Assembly: GCA_037892935.1 (NCBI GenBank)
Contig: JAYXKI010000006.1
Span: 2,108,001 to 2,172,000 of the forward strand
Direction of reading: 5' to 3'
Length of the DNA stretch: 64,000 nucleotides
Origin: Phlebopus portentosus
Taxonomy: Eukaryota; Basidiomycota; Agaricomycetes; Boletales; Boletinellaceae
In this document: positions 1 to 12,743 of the stretch, in pieces
How the letters are laid out: every line of letters begins with the position of its first letter
How positions within the stretch are numbered: position 1 is the stretch's first letter
Position numbers and translations under genes: made by a program
The notes under the pieces: generated by a model
Seen by the model: the letters and a program-made list of their open reading frames with translations, nothing else
What the model was told of the DNA's origin: nothing
Databases searched by the model: none

Positions 1-114
1 TGAGAAAGTCTCGCGGAAGCACAGCTCCTGTCATTTCAGCTCTTTAACCACGACCACGACCAACACATCGACGTTCTTTACAGCCGATAACAGTGCGATA
101 TTTGCGCGCAGAAA

Positions 115-1609
115 ATGGCCTCGAAAGCAGTGTTTCGATGCTTCCGGTCATTGGAACGGTGTACAGATAGATTGACTGGAGCCGCGGGACCCGTGTTCGT
201 CACACTTGCCATTGGACTGTTGTCCATGGGCGTGTTCTGCTTCTGTGAGTTCTCCGCGACATCTCGTGCTTATGGTTCAAGAAGATCACCGACGCGTTAA
301 ATGCAGTTGAAGTCGTCCAACCAACCATTCGATGGCCGCTTCTGACAGTTCCGATCGACGCGCTAATTGTGTTTAACCTTCTCGCGCATTACTATTTTGC
401 GTGCACAGTGAAGCCTGGATTCATAGATGACCCACCACGAATAGAGGGAAAGGGGCTCTTCTGGGCAAAGGGAAGAAAAGAGAAGGCAGTTGCGAACGGT
501 GCTGCGGGTGTGATTTGGTCGGAAGACACAAGTCTGAACATGACGCGAGCAAATTTGACGCGCTGTAAAAGATGCGGACTGATGCGACCAGATGTAAGTT
601 AGCATTGTCCTTAAGAACTTGTCCTGATCTGATGCTTGCGCATTTTGTAGAGGTCCCATCATTGCCGAATATGCAATCATTGCGTTCTGAAATATGACCA
701 TCACTGTCCAGTGCGTTATTCCGATGGCTGATTTGGATATTGACTGATCATACTTACCTTAGTGTAGGTCTCGCATTCTGTTGTTCGCTCTTCATGTTTC
801 TAAGATAAGTCAGGGATAAACCAATGCGTTGGAGTTTATAACGAGCGACATTTCGTGTTGTTCATGTAGGCTGGCTTTGTTCCAATTTCCGTTCCAGTTA
901 GTGACCGCTTGTACAGGGCATATCTCGTTTTATCCACTTTTTGTTTCGGAATACTTGGCTACGAAAAGTTATGGGAGGCCATGGGGTTCACATACGTGAG
1001 TAACCCCTCGCTTTTTCTCAAACTACATCTGCTAAAGAGTAAATACTAGGCATGGACTTATTGGACACCACCCATCATGTTCTCACTTATCTACATACTC
1101 TCAGTAGTGCTTTGCTTTGCTGTCGGAGTCATGTTAACATGGCATCTCTGGGGCATTGCGAAGGGCGAAACGTCAGTCGAGTCACACGATTACGATGTGT
1201 ATCGCAAGACCGCGAAAGAACGCGGCCAGGTATGTCTTTCTCACTTGTTTGAGCAAATAGCCTCCTCATCACACATTCCATAGACGTTCGAAAATTCTTA
1301 TGACCTAGGGTTCGCTTCCTCGCCTCGGCCTTGATAGCTCTTGCTCACAAATTATTCAGGAAACTCAAGAATCTAGAGCTTTTCTTCAATACTGGATCAG
1401 ACGGATAGTAAGATCATAGATATTGATTCTTGCGGAGGACCTAACCTGACATATACTTTCTAGCCCGTATTACACGCTATTTGTCCCCTTACGGGTCATG
1501 CCATACACAGACGGGACGAGCATGGGCTCGAAGGCCTGGTTACGATTCTCACAAGGGTATTCAACCCGGAGAGGAGTTAACGGACGATGATGATGACTAT
1601 GAACTCTAA
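115..1609 (+). CDS. DHHC-type protein S-palmitoyltransferase
   Basis: This enzyme would transfer palmitate from palmitoyl-CoA to cysteines of membrane-associated proteins at an internal membrane. The gene has about seven short exons. Exon 1 (115-244) begins MASKAVFRCF and carries the first membrane segment. Exon 2 (about 307-593) carries the second membrane segment and the start of the cysteine-rich domain (RCKRCGLMRPD). Exon 3 (from 651) reads RSHHCRICNHCVLKYDHHC, giving the catalytic DHHC cysteine, and the next exon continues NQCVGVYNERHFVLF. Two more membrane segments follow around 880-980 and 1077-1150, then a TSVE motif in the position of the family's TTxE motif. The acidic tail ends in DDDDDYEL. 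Four membrane segments and the motif order fit the family well. I cannot say which Pfa/Erf2/Swf1 subgroup it belongs to. The splice sites at 244/307, 593/651 and about 1463 are canonical. Confidence 0.9.
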
Positions 1610-2181
1610 TTCGCACAGCTGATACGGACATTCACAATTGTTTCATTGCACCTATCATTATCTATTCACATTTAGCTCCTCTGGCTCACGATGTGCTGAT
1701 TCCCATAAACATACTATAGGTGAGCAACTTAGTTTCTCTTCCTTCCCTCCTTATTTTCTTCGTATGATGCATATGTGATGAATCATACCGGGGCCATATG
1801 ACGCCTTTGGAAACGCATTCGTTAACGTGTGTGAATCCAGGAGGTTGACGATTTATATCCGGCTTTACTATACTCGTGCAAAGCACGAGCACATTTCTGA
1901 CCTCCAGTCGAGTCTTTTGTATTACCTCTCACCCTTTCACTTTCTTGTTATTCGGGTCGTTGCTAACCATTCTTGTCCTTCATCTAGATTGGTCTATCTT
2001 TGATAGTAGAACTCGGTGCTCAGTGTTTGTATTCATTACCGGTATAGGAGTCATCTTGCAATAGTCACAACTTTTGGCCAGATCGTCTGATGTATGTATA
2101 GCCGAGATAATTTACATATAAAACCATTCGTTAAGAAACTATGTCAATAAAAGAGGATACTACTGAATGTCTACGCGTAGT
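1610..2181. other. Convergent intergenic region
   Basis: These 570 bases separate the 3' ends of the DHHC gene (+) and the MFS gene (-). Short pyrimidine-rich open frames are present but none has family character. I see nothing here beyond two 3' flanks. Confidence 0.5.
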
Positions 2182-4317
2182 CTACCTTCTCGTGATCAAA
2201 TTACTCTGCACGTCATGATGATGGGCAGCGAGTATGGCCTCTGCATGTCTCGCAAGGACTTCCTCCGTATCCACCTGGTCACCAAAGACCTCTGCCATCT
2301 CCTCACGGATTTCCCCTAGTTTGCAGGATCAGCATCCAACCATCGGGTTATAATAATAGGAGTATAGCGTTCACCTTTCGCCCGCGCGGAAGAAAATGAG
2401 CATCACAACGAAAGTGAGCGCGTTTAAACAAATAAACAAAATGTAAAATCTCGCCGGGGAGATGTCCAGTCCAATAGGCGAGGCCTGCGGGAACAAGACG
2501 TCGAACGCCCATTTACAGCAAGCCGCAACAGAAGTTCCAACTGCCCGAGTGCGAATGGGATGCACATCTGACACGAGCACCCAGTTCACAAGCCTGAGGG
2601 AAAGGGAGAATACGATAGAGGTGAGCAAGATCAGGGCGATTCCTGCGTGTTGTGTGGCGAGGTCTTCGGTTGCACCGGGAGGGAAGGACCATACGATGGC
2701 GGTGAGGATGGAGGTGCAGACGAAAACTGGTGCGCCGAAGAGGAGGAGTCTCTTCCGACCGACCGACCGACTCGATCGAGTAGAAGTGTGATGAAGCTGT
2801 GTTAACGGAATAGATCGTTGCATTGCAAGTTGTCGCGTTTTATTTTTATTGCACTAGAAGTATCTACAAGAAATTCGTAATAAGACCAACTGCACCGTAA
2901 ATGCCCTGCACGAGCAAGACCTTCCGGAGCTAAGTCTGAGAGTCTCATGATTGATCACTTACCAAAATCAACATCAGCGTTATTCATGTATCACTAATCA
3001 TGCTCGAATCCGGAAAAGATGACAATGCGTACCATTAATTCCTGGAAACCGGCCGGAAATCTGAACACCGCAAGCAATGAGCGTGCGCTTCAGCATCGCG
3101 GGCATAGCACACAAGTCCCGAATGTTCCGACTGCGAATCATCATCTCCGCCTTGATCGTGTCGTGCATAATCGCGGACTCCTCGTCCGCACATACCCTGG
3201 CTGCTTCGGACTTCACTACATAAAGCTTATATACGACTGCGCGGACTTTATCGTCGCAATCCCGCTCGAGGAGCCACCGCTACTAGAGAATCAGCATAAG
3301 ACACGACTTGTTTGGTTTGTAAGTAGCACTCAACGGACTGAACGGAAGAAACTGAACGCCGACGAGAAGTAAGAAAGCTACTCCGTTTTCGTAAGCCGGA
3401 ACCAAAAGTTGAACTTTGGTCATCAAACGTTAGCTTACCTGCAGGGCTAATGGCAGCCTCCAAGAGGCATTTGGAATCAATGCACTAAGAACCGTATCTG
3501 GTCTTTCAATATACCGAGAAGAGAAGAAACGTGCATACCAAACTCAGTAGGAGACAATAACGTACCAATTTTCAACGACGGATGTAATCCCAATCATCTG
3601 CTGTGCAAGATCCACGATGAAGCCGGGGCATAGATCAGACTGACGTTATACAAAGGCACAGTCATCGACAAACACTCAATCTAAACGCCGGCATTGATAC
3701 ATCCGATGAGCATAGTTGTGATATTATTCGCTCTTGCTTGCACCGCACCTCCCGATAAAGAGCAGATACACCCTATCTAACCTCGGACAAAGAAACAGGC
3801 AGTACATAAATATTTTTGTCTTACGTACACGGTAACATTGATAGCTGAAAAGTAATCGACGCATCTGTATCGTTCTTTTCCTGTCAAAACGGTCGTTCTA
3901 CCTTCCAGAAGCTGCCGCTCCAACGAAACAGCCACCTATCTCCCAACAACATCGGAATACCCACCTTGCGTCAGGCCACGGAAAAGGCTGGAGAAGATAT
4001 AGACACACCAGTAGACGCGGAGACGACAGCGCCAACCATCGAACTCCCCGGATTGTTGAAGACTTCCTTGAGGTGGCTCATCGTGATGACTGAGGCGACG
4101 ATGCCGCTGTCATAGCTAATATTCCAATCTTCAGGTTGGATCTCTTCTAACCGTCATTTGGGTATGCTTGGTACAGTTAAACACCTACCCGAAGAGAAAC
4201 GATCCTACAAGAAGAAAGGAGGAATAAACAGTGTGAAACAGAGAACATGACGGATGCTTGGAGCGACTCACCGATAGCTACGAACGCAGCGGCGAAGATA
4301 TCGAACACGGGGTCCAT
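2182..4317 (-). CDS. MFS sugar-porter-like transporter
   Basis: This is probably a plasma-membrane sugar/H+ symporter of the major facilitator superfamily. The minus strand starts at 4317 with MDPVFDIFAAAFVAIG, is spliced to FLFG, then YDSGIVASVITMSHLKEVF, the usual first-helix and FGYDxGI pattern of fungal sugar porters. Further exons give GGCFVGAAASG (near 3910), QQMIGITSVVENW (near 3590), RWLLERDCDDKVRAVVYKLY (near 3230, the PESPRWL region) and a 3' block at 2371-2823 with VGRKRLLLFG and GTSVAACCKWAFD. The tail reads REEMAEVFGDQVDTEEVLARHAE and stops at 2182. The middle is cut into many small exons, several of which I could not join cleanly, so one or more internal lesions are possible. 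Substrate cannot be read from sequence, though neighbouring GH5 and GH18 genes make a sugar plausible. Confidence 0.7.
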
Positions 4318-4892
4318 CTTGCGGAACTTTTACCTAGTGGTTTCACAACTGCTCCCAGCAGGCCAAAACCCAAAGCACGCTTAAAGTCAAAGCGCAACGC
4401 GTTCTTCTCGGATTCTTCTCCGAGACAGTGCTTCCTCCGCTTACAATCATACATCCTCCGTAAGGTCCACCTCTGCCTGGATCAGAACTCGGAGCAAACG
4501 CGGTGAATCCCGCACATATCTTACATGGATCCTGAACTATTTCTGCAAGGATATGTAGTCCCTTCCTGGTTTTCGGGGAAGAAAAGAAGCTCGAAACATG
4601 AGGAAGATAGCCTGGATGCATTTATGTAAGATAAATTTGACAGAAGACCGGGGAAGGGCAGCCGGGGCGATGCGGTGCAGAATAGAAAAGTCGGACACAG
4701 TGCCTGGTCCAGAAAGCATGCATAAATCAAGGTTTGTAAAAAATTGTACAGTGTTTAGTATACAGTAAGAGCTTTGCGGCGGCACACCAGTAACTTCAAA
4801 GTCGGGAGAAGCATTGAAAGGACCGGTTTCTCTGGTTCATTTTTGGGTTCGTTCAGACTTGATCTTGTGTGCTTTCGGGCGTGTGCCCAGAT
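4318..4892. other. Intergenic region between MFS and macro-domain genes
   Basis: This stretch holds the promoter side of the MFS gene and the 3' flank of the macro-domain gene. Several overlapping minus-strand open frames of 70-90 codons occur, but they lack starts, splice logic or motifs, and I treat them as chance. Confidence 0.45.
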
Positions 4893-6130
4893 TTATTCAC
4901 CGGACACGGGGAAATATTCAGGGATGAGGGTCCTAGAGTAGGTTCGGAAGTAGTTGTTCGTGTGATTACAGTCTTCCGATACTAGAGAAGGGAATAACGC
5001 ACTCGTATACTTGTTTATCCTCGTCGCTAAATACTGTGAATATGACACGGTCAAGCTGTCCCGACCGAAAGTTTTAATGTTATCATCCCAGTACAGAGAC
5101 TGAGAACCCACTTTCGTTCCATCGTCAGAGTCAAGAAATCTACGAGTCTCCTCAAGAGCTATCTGTGTCGCATCCTCGATAGGGTATCCGTAAACACCTG
5201 TGGAGATAGAAGGGAACGCCTTGATATCCACAGAACGAATCAGGCGACGGTACGAGGATAAAGTTGGGAGGGGGAGGGGCGCACAATACTCCTGAAAGAT
5301 TTCTCTGCAGCAAAAGATAAACTACGCCTGTAGCACGACGCGAGCTGCTTCGCTTTGGTTTCCACTTGGTTTGCCGAGTAGACAGGGCCGACGGTATGGA
5401 TAACATGTTTCCTGCAGTGTCGGGCCAAATACAGGGAAGCATGGCATGTCAGGCATTAGACATCCCAGATGATACAATTACGAAATGAAACGAGGACGTA
5501 CGCAGGCAGGTTATACCCGTTCGTAACCTTCGCGTCGCCCGTCTCGCATCCTCCAAGTGTTCGGCCTTCAGAACGGTCAAGCATCAGCCAAGAATAGACC
5601 AAGACCCGAACGCACATTCTTCCAGCAGCTGTCTTCCCGCTGCTCGATGAATCGCGCCGTCCACTATTCATACCCGGTCAAAAGTTCGCTCGGGATTTGC
5701 TTTGAATCGAAGAGGATAACTTGCGTACCTCCACCTCCGCCTACATGCCCACATTCAGAATAAGAGTCAGACCGAAAGTCGCAACAAACGCACCTAATAA
5801 ACTCCGATTTGCCGCGTTCACAATCGCGTCCACCTCAAGGGTCGTGATGTCTCCCTGACTTCACACCGAACAGCAGATTCCGTCGCCGAACAACCAACAC
5901 ACAACGTTCAACGATCCATCCGTTCAATGACGCAACAAACAGTCAATTCTTATGCATCAATGCCTTCAGAAACGCGTAAAGATGTAATGTTAGGCGTACA
6001 TGAGGGACACCCTATCAAGATGCGCGTCCACAGCCGGATACCGCGCCTTCACACCTGTCCGAAGCGTGCCGTTCGCGAAGAGCTGTCGGAGAGTGGGGAT
6101 ACTCGCGAGCGAAAGGATCGTTCTGCTCAT
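4893..6130 (-). CDS. Macro-domain protein, ADP-ribose/O-acetyl-ADP-ribose hydrolase type
   Basis: The product should hydrolyse O-acetyl-ADP-ribose or remove mono-ADP-ribose from proteins. The start MSRTILSLASIPTLRQLF lies at 6130. Canonical splicing then joins GDITTLEVDAIVNAANRSLL with GGGGVDGAIHRAAGRQLLEE, then RTLGGCETGDAKVTNGYNLP, HVIHTVGPVYSANQVETKAK and LASCYRRSLSFAAEKSFRSI. After these come FPSISTGVYGYPIEDATQIA, LDRVIFTVFSDEDKQVYE and a last exon ending LIPEYFPVSGE. VDAIVNAAN, the glycine-rich loop with VDGAIH, and the STGVYGYP loop are the ADP-ribose-binding signatures of the MacroD1/YmdB class. About six introns of 50-70 nt each have GT-AG ends. Only the exact 5' exon between the start and GDITTLEV is uncertain. 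No targeting signal is visible. Confidence 0.9.
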
Positions 6131-6164
6131 GGTGGCCTTGTTGTAAGGACTCTGAATGAAAGTG

Positions 6165-6196
6165 CTATGAGGATGAGGATGAGGATGAGAATGTGG
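6165..6196. repeat. GAGGAT hexanucleotide microsatellite
   Basis: About four units of a purine-rich GATGAG-type repeat lie just upstream of the macro-domain start codon, in its presumed promoter or 5' leader. Confidence 0.6.
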
Positions 6197-6606
6197 TAGA
6201 AGTCCCAGTCGCGGAAGCTAATGTCAATGAGTAGTAGAGCTTACAGTGACATCATCCATAACACAAAATTGTTATATTCCAGTATACAAACTTGTATAGT
6301 ATACACACAACACAGACAAAAGAAGTAAACCCGAAGAATAGTAGCAAAACGAATAAAATAATGATACATCCAATGCAATCTAAACCCGACATCATACACC
6401 CAACAAGATCGCAAACGAAGTGGTGGAATGACTAGAATTCTGTGCTCGCGCCAAAGCGTCTGCGCGAATATAACCTATATTTGTGCAAAGCACGCGAGTA
6501 GTTTCTCTTTGATAGTGACGAGGTGAAGTCCGTAAAGTGATGTCGCACGATGGAAGAGAGGACATTGACCGTCTTGCGTGTCTAGACGGCAATTCGGACG
6601 TTTCAG

Positions 6607-8476
6607 TCAGGAAGAAAACGACATAGTGAAGGACTTTATAGAAGTAGAAGAAGAGCTTCTTACCTCGTCATAAATACCCTTAACACCTCGCCTTCTGCCA
6701 TTCTCGTCAGAATACCATTCACCACATATCACAAGCAAGAACTTACCTCCCAAGAAGCTCACTCCGCCTCGAAATCGCGAACGTCTCCTGATCCTCAGAC
6801 TGTACGTGCACGCATTGGACGCCTGTACGACCACCTCCATCAGTACCACTCTCTGAGCCACCATTATTATCTGGAGGAGTGGAAGTACCACCGCCATTCC
6901 CACCTCCATCTCCATCCCCAGAACCCGAACCTGAATTAGACCCACCATCGGGTATGTCCTGCCCGTTCTTCGCAAGTGCTTCTTTAATCCTTTTATCGTA
7001 CCGATTATTTTCTAAACGAGCATATCGGGATGAAAACTAGGCTCGATCACTCCGAAGGAGAAAGGGAACGTACGATATGCATCGCTCGCATCCCAGAGCA
7101 TAACTCCGCCAAACGTCGTATAGTTTCCCTGCGCCTCCAACGCATACTTCTCCAACACGTCGATATCTACATACCCTTGGTTCGCAGCCGTGGCTGATCC
7201 AGGCGCACCGATGTAGATCTTCACGTCTTTATTGGGAGATTGTGTGCGTGCCCAGGTATCCCATAATTCAAAGTCGAAGTTCTAGACCGAGTATGAAGCG
7301 TGAATATACGTGGAAGTTGGAAGGTGAAATGTACTCTACGTACCTGTGGGTAATTCAGTCCGCAGTAATTGTTGTCTATAAATGCATCATAAGTAATGAT
7401 CAACAAAATCTGGATCTTATATACTTACAGAACTGAACATAGATTGCATCGAATTGGGACTGATTGATCGCAGGACCGGTGTAAGCATCAGGGAAGGGGC
7501 ACTGGGGAGCAGCAGTGACATAATATCTATTTTCAAAGCAACGTCCACTCAGTACAGCTCCACTGTAGAGCACCCATGATATAAGAATACGCACGTCTTG
7601 TCAGCCTTATCCATGTATGTTCTCAATTTGTCAACAAAGTTGTTATAGTAAGTCGGCAGTCCGCCTTCAATATCTAAATCAACCCTATCCACATAATGCA
7701 TTTCAGCGCCTTCACTTGTCTTCCCATCAGAACAACGATATGAAAACTCACCCATCAAGCACCGCATCCCCAAACGGCCTCACGTCAGACTCTCCACCAA
7801 GGAAGTTATCCCATATCGTCGTCGCAAACTCCTCCGCCTGGCTCTGATTCACAAACCCAACCGAACTGTCCGCTCCGCCTAGTGAGATGGTGATAATCTT
7901 TCCCTTGGATTGACATTCCTTTATATCTGATGCGAGGAAGGAACAGTCGGAGAGCGCTGTGCCCGGGAAAGTGCCGTTGCCTTCGTTGCATGTCTAGATG
8001 TCAAGTCGATTTTCGAGCATGAGGAGGAGAAGGGGTTGAGAAGTCAATATAATAAGATAGCAAGACGGGAAAGACACGCACATTCGCAAAACTCATCATA
8101 GGCTGCCCACCCGTTCCAAAGAAGACATACAAAAACGCTAGCGGGATAGCATCATACACATCATCCTGACAGTAGAACGACAATCGTTGCTGGTCTCCGC
8201 CGGAATTCTGGCCCCAATATCTTCATGTCCACGTACAAAGTCAATATGCTTCCTGAAAGAGATATAGGACACGTACACTGCGAGCTGAGCGTGAAAGAAC
8301 ATATTAGTGAATTAGTCTAACGCGAAGAAATGAAATAAACGCACATTGTCGTTTCTCTTATTATCGAAAGCATGCACTCCACAGATCTGCAGCACCAACA
8401 TAACCGCACCCACGAGAACCCAAATACCACTCCATCTTCGTTTACGCCGGCCCCAGCTCATCCGTCGCAACTCCAT
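6607..8476 (-). CDS. Secreted class III chitinase, glycoside hydrolase family 18
   Basis: This enzyme should hydrolyse beta-1,4-N-acetylglucosamine polymers outside the cell, for wall remodelling or chitin nutrition. The first residues (MELRRMSWGRRKRRW) are basic and followed by the hydrophobic stretch LVGAVMLVLQICGVHA, a likely signal peptide. Later exons read YWGQNSGGDQQRLSFYCQDD and IPLAFLYVFFGTGGQPMMSF, then VDRVDLDIEGG, the GH18 DxxDxDxE catalytic motif with the glutamate as proton donor. The exon at 7012-7224 (KIYIGAPGSATAANQGYVD, GGVMLWDASDA) closes the barrel. A glycine/serine linker (GSNSGSGSGDGDGGGNGGG) near 6860-6950 precedes a short basic tail. The frame can stop at 6607. A further splice would instead end the protein at 6432. 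ATG at 8476 was chosen because upstream in-frame codons are not ATG. Confidence 0.88.
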
Positions 8477-9288
8477 TTTCACCTTGCAAAACACGGCGAA
8501 GTGCGTGAAGAAGGTAGATTGGAAATAGCAGCGTAAGAAACAGGGCCAGGAAGTCAGGCAAGTTTCCCCCGGACCTTGCTTAAGTATCTAGGCTTCAAGC
8601 CGAGAAACCAATTGACAACCTCCGGAAAGCTGTGCTCAGGACGAAATAGAGCTCGGGAAGAGGAAAAAAAAATAAGGTCCCGCGCGCAACGTGTTTGTTC
8701 AACTCGGATCCTCAGCGCCTTCGTCTTCGATTTCGATTCTTATTGTCAGCGTTCGTCAATGGCCGTAGTCGTCAATCTAACAGCCCGAGAGATATGAGAG
8801 TACGAGTACCAGGAGGGAACATACAGAGAATGAAGACGAGCGGGAAACACATTGCAGACCGCGCATACTGAGCTTATATTCCTTGAATATGGGATAGTCT
8901 GGAACTCGGGGTCGCGCGCATGAAGCAGCGGAAGTAATATGCCTCCTAAACATCTAGTACCAGGCTCCGTTCCGCACAAACGTTTAGATGGATGGACACA
9001 TGTTCAGCAACCCCGAACACGTTTTCACGTCCGGGGGTGATACAGCGCACACTAACTCTGATAGCATCAATCTCAGTGGATGAGAGTGGTACAAGAAGGG
9101 TAATGAGAATGCTTTGCACCAGGTGTTGGGCACGTGTCGGCATGGGAAAGTGGGAGCCTCGTGTGTACGGCGCAAAGTTGGAAGTGAAAAATGATTCTCT
9201 TCCCGGGACAGACATGAGAGTACATTCGAGAGAGAAAGCGGGTATTTTGCTTTGGAACGCTTCGAATAATAAGAACAGAACTACTGTA
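8477..9288. other. Upstream region of the chitinase gene
   Basis: About 800 bases separate the chitinase start from the GH5 3' end. Overlapping open frames on both strands (8946-9320 minus, 8992-9411 plus) carry no recognisable motif. The likely content is the chitinase promoter. Confidence 0.45.
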
Positions 9289-11620
9289 TCACATGAACTC
9301 ATAAAAGTCTTCTCGGTCACTTATTACGACAGACTCGAAACTCCGGAGCGCTTCAAAGCTACCCCGGTGAATACCATCAGTGAGATTCGACCGTCGTTGA
9401 TTCCGAAATAAGTGCTTACTGTCATGTGGTATATTCGGTCGGATAGCCTGTGCCCAAACGGTGTCGAATCCACTGAATGGAGAGCTCCATTAGTACTTGA
9501 TGCCGATTAGAAGGAAGGAGAAGCTCACTTTGGTCCTCCTAGATCATTGACCTCTCCTGGCTCGAGACTTCCCGTGTCTTGTCCACAGCAAGGGGAGTTC
9601 GTGCCCCACACTATCATCAATCGTCAGTCAAATTACCATATTTTAAATCCAAAAGATAGAGACGAGAATGAAATAAAAAATTAAGGAGAATATTAATGTG
9701 GAAGCTCCGCTTAATATCGGCCAAAAGCAAGCAGAAAAAGGAAAAAGCGAGAGAGCAAGGAAAACTTACGTGGCCCAGCAGCCCACGCCGACCACCCGAT
9801 GTACACGTCATTAGCCTCGAGGTATGTGAGTAGATCCGACACGAACTGAACACATACAAAATGAAATCAGTCGGCGCTGATGCCAAGAGAGATAGAGAGA
9901 TAGAGAAGCTCACGTCGAAGCAGTTCTGGTTATTCGCGCCGCCAAATTCGCTCACAATCGCCCTGTTCAGACGAGATGCATAAATCTACGTTGAAATTTG
10001 GAACAAGGGCGCTACACGTACTTGAGGTTGTTCTCCTGGAGCCAGGTCGTCAAAGCCGCCAGGTTTGAAGGTCCTAGAGACGTGGACCACGGCCATCGGT
10101 TTTATGCTCTCTTTCAGAAGCCAAAAAAAAAAATTCTATACGTACCTGGTTGAGTGCAAGCATCATGCGATCCAGAAAAATCCTCGTCTATCCACACACT
10201 AGTCAGATATGTCTGCCCCTTCCTACTTCTTCTCGCGACGCACCAAGGTACTACAAACAGATAACACAGGATATCAGTCTCATAGCACCAAGACCAAGAG
10301 AAGATGACTGCCTATTTACCTCGTGAATATCAATTGCCGTATTATTCAATGGGTCTACCAGCTGGTTGATGAAATCGCTCGATGGAGCGTCTCCGTTTGC
10401 ACCTGTAGTCTGTGTCCAGGAGTGTCCGCCAGTAAAGCCATTCCCCGGTGCAAGAATAAGCTGTTGTGCACCGGTAGAACGGATCCCGTCGATGGCGGCC
10501 TGTGAATAGACCATGCTTGTAAGTAATTGGTCGATACAGAGGAAGTTTTGAATACCTGGTCGTTTTGCAAGATCAACTCGGTTGACTAGAGGAAAGTTGA
10601 GCTCTGGCTTGGTGATGAGACGAAATGTATGATTAGAAATACCATATCATGAGGCTCGTTGTTGATCCCAAACACAACAAACGGATTATCCACGAAGCGA
10701 TTCGCGAGTTCTGTCCAGAACTCTTTGAACTGTTCAGTCGTAGCTGCTTCAGGGTCCGTTGTATCTCCAATGATCTACAACGGAGCAAAAAAAGAGAAGA
10801 AACAATTAACAGGTTGGATACTGTGAGTCTGTGGCGCGAACTCACACTCCCTGTGTTCGGCTGCTGCGACGGATCGCTGGCATTACACAAAATGAGCGAA
10901 TTTGCATACGGAAAAGTCGCCAACGTACTTGTATCGCATATAGTTGTGCGGGTCAATAAGTGCGTACGCTCCCTTGCCTGTAATGTGATTGATAGCATCC
11001 GCATACTCGCTAAAGTACTATGCATTCCGATTGCGGAAATTTATTCAGAATCACCGTAAAGCACAACATAAGACAAAGAATGGAACTAACAGTCTCATTA
11101 AATGTGCTTCCAAGACCCGTCTCAAGCGGGTTCATTCTTTCCTAGAAATACCATTTCATTCAAAACTTCCATACACTGACCGCGAATATTTAGAGCTCAC
11201 CATGAGGAAGGTAACGCGGAAGAAGTTGATCTGTTCTTGGTCGATGAAAATATCTACTGCGGTCTATCATAAAAAGGGAAAACCAAACCCAGTTTAATCC
11301 GGTGCAGACAAGCAAAGGAACAGTAGTCAGGGAGGGATAAAGGTCACGAAGAATGCACGCACGGTGTTGATGAACGCGAAATCGACACCGAATCGACCGG
11401 GAAGTCCGAAGCCCTTGGTTGCATTGGCAGAGAAGACACCAAATTCGCCTCCAGACTACAGATCATCGCGCATAAATATATCGAGTCTGTCGACGAAGGA
11501 ATTTGAGATGCTATAGGGGAAAGCACATACCTCGTTCACTCCAGCGTACAAGATCTTCGCGTACGCAAGCGAGCCAATGCAAAGCGCAAGACTCACTGCA
11601 GAAGTCAAAAAGCGCGACAT
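9289..11620 (-). CDS. Secreted GH5 endo-beta-1,4-glucanase (cellulase)
   Basis: The product should cut internal beta-1,4-glucosidic bonds in cellulose outside the cell. It starts at 11620 with MSRFLTSAVSLALCIGSLAY, a good signal peptide. The following exons give GEFGVFSANATKG, GLPGRFGVDFAFINT and NHITGKGAYALIDPHNYMRY. Next comes NPFVVFGINNEPHDM, with the acid/base glutamate in NEP, then AAIDGIRSTGAQQLILAPGN and FINQLVDPLNNTAIDIHE. IVSEFGGANNQNCFD carries the nucleophile glutamate, and FDTVWAQAIRPNIPH lies near the end. This order matches fungal GH5 subfamily 5. About ten introns interrupt it. There is no visible carbohydrate-binding module. After RPNIPHDSK the frame stays open for about 45 codons to the stop at 9289. 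A GTAAGC at that point could instead be a donor to a short last exon, so the true C-terminus is unsure. Confidence 0.9.
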
Positions 11621-12743
11621 GTCTCTTGCGGTGGATCACAACGACGCTCTCAGCAGCTTGCCAGGTCCTCCATTGTCGTCATTTTTATATATACAAGACC
11701 TCACTGCAACCGACCAACAAACAACATCCGAGGACTACGCCTCGGCCGGTACCACTTGTCGAAATGTCACGTAGGAGGACGAGAATACTCAGCGTCGTGA
11801 CATACGCTCCTTTTTGAGTACTCCTTCGGTCAAATTTCTCGTTTCTCCGAGCGGGCCAGGCGCGCGCATCACGACACCCGCCTCTTCTACCCAGTCAGAA
11901 CGCATCTTAGAATCCCGCTCACTCTCTAAGACGTCCGAAAACCCCGCGTGTCCCAGAGATCGGCACAAACTCGGATGATCCATCCATGCCGGACAGATTT
12001 TAACAAACTCTGCGGTGTTCATAGCGCCGCTCGCAATATAAGAATGGCAAATTGGAAGACACGGTCGTGGAATGCGAAGCCCTTCAATAGATCAGCTCAT
12101 AGCAAAATTAGGATTTTGGGATTGATTCCGAAGGATCGAAGGATACGTGATGCGCCTTGTTTACGTGTCGCTTGATGGAAGGTGTTGCTGGATCATTGGT
12201 TGCTTCGAGAACGGCGGGCCTTTATTGAAGAGCATGAGAGCTGATGACCAGGTTATGGTCTGGCCCAGGGTCGAGAGAAACGGAATGCTGAACATCACGT
12301 GCATTAATGTTTTTAGAAAACTTACGATTGGGATGGGCTCGATTATGGCGTAAAGTATTATGAAAATCTCGGTAAACTCTGATTTCCTCCCATAGTTTGG
12401 CATGGTTATCGGAAACAGGTTGAAATCGACCTTCGTAGCGACTGACTCCAGAGGAATAGTAATTCATGCGGCGTAAATCTAGCGAAATACAAGAGCTTCA
12501 TCGAACAACATGGGGGTATGCCTTTTGAATACAGTGTAAAGATATGCATCGTTACGATCATGAATTCCCCAGACACGAACTTTTGTCCAAACCTCACTTC
12601 ATCCCCATACCAAAATGGCGGCTGCCTCCGGTAGATCCAAGAACCGACAGAATAGAAAAATGCATTACTAGTGATGCGAAGGGTAGTGCGGATGCATTTT
12701 TCACATCACGAAAGCGGTGATCGGCGGAAGCACGGCCTTTTGC
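11621..12743. other. Unresolved 1.1 kb with small minus-strand open frames
   Basis: This is the promoter side of the GH5 gene. A 77-codon ATG-initiated frame runs on the minus strand at 12022-11789 (MNTAEFVKICPAWMDHPSLC) and looks protein-like. Open pieces between 12160 and 12600 (for example YEGRFQPVSDNHAKLWEEIR) might be exons or relics of the same gene. I recognise no family and could not build a continuous spliced reading. Confidence 0.3.

Noticed and set aside
8946..9411. Overlapping 124- and 139-codon frames on opposite strands
   Set aside because: No motif and no splice logic; the plus-strand frame overlaps the GH5 3' end antisense.
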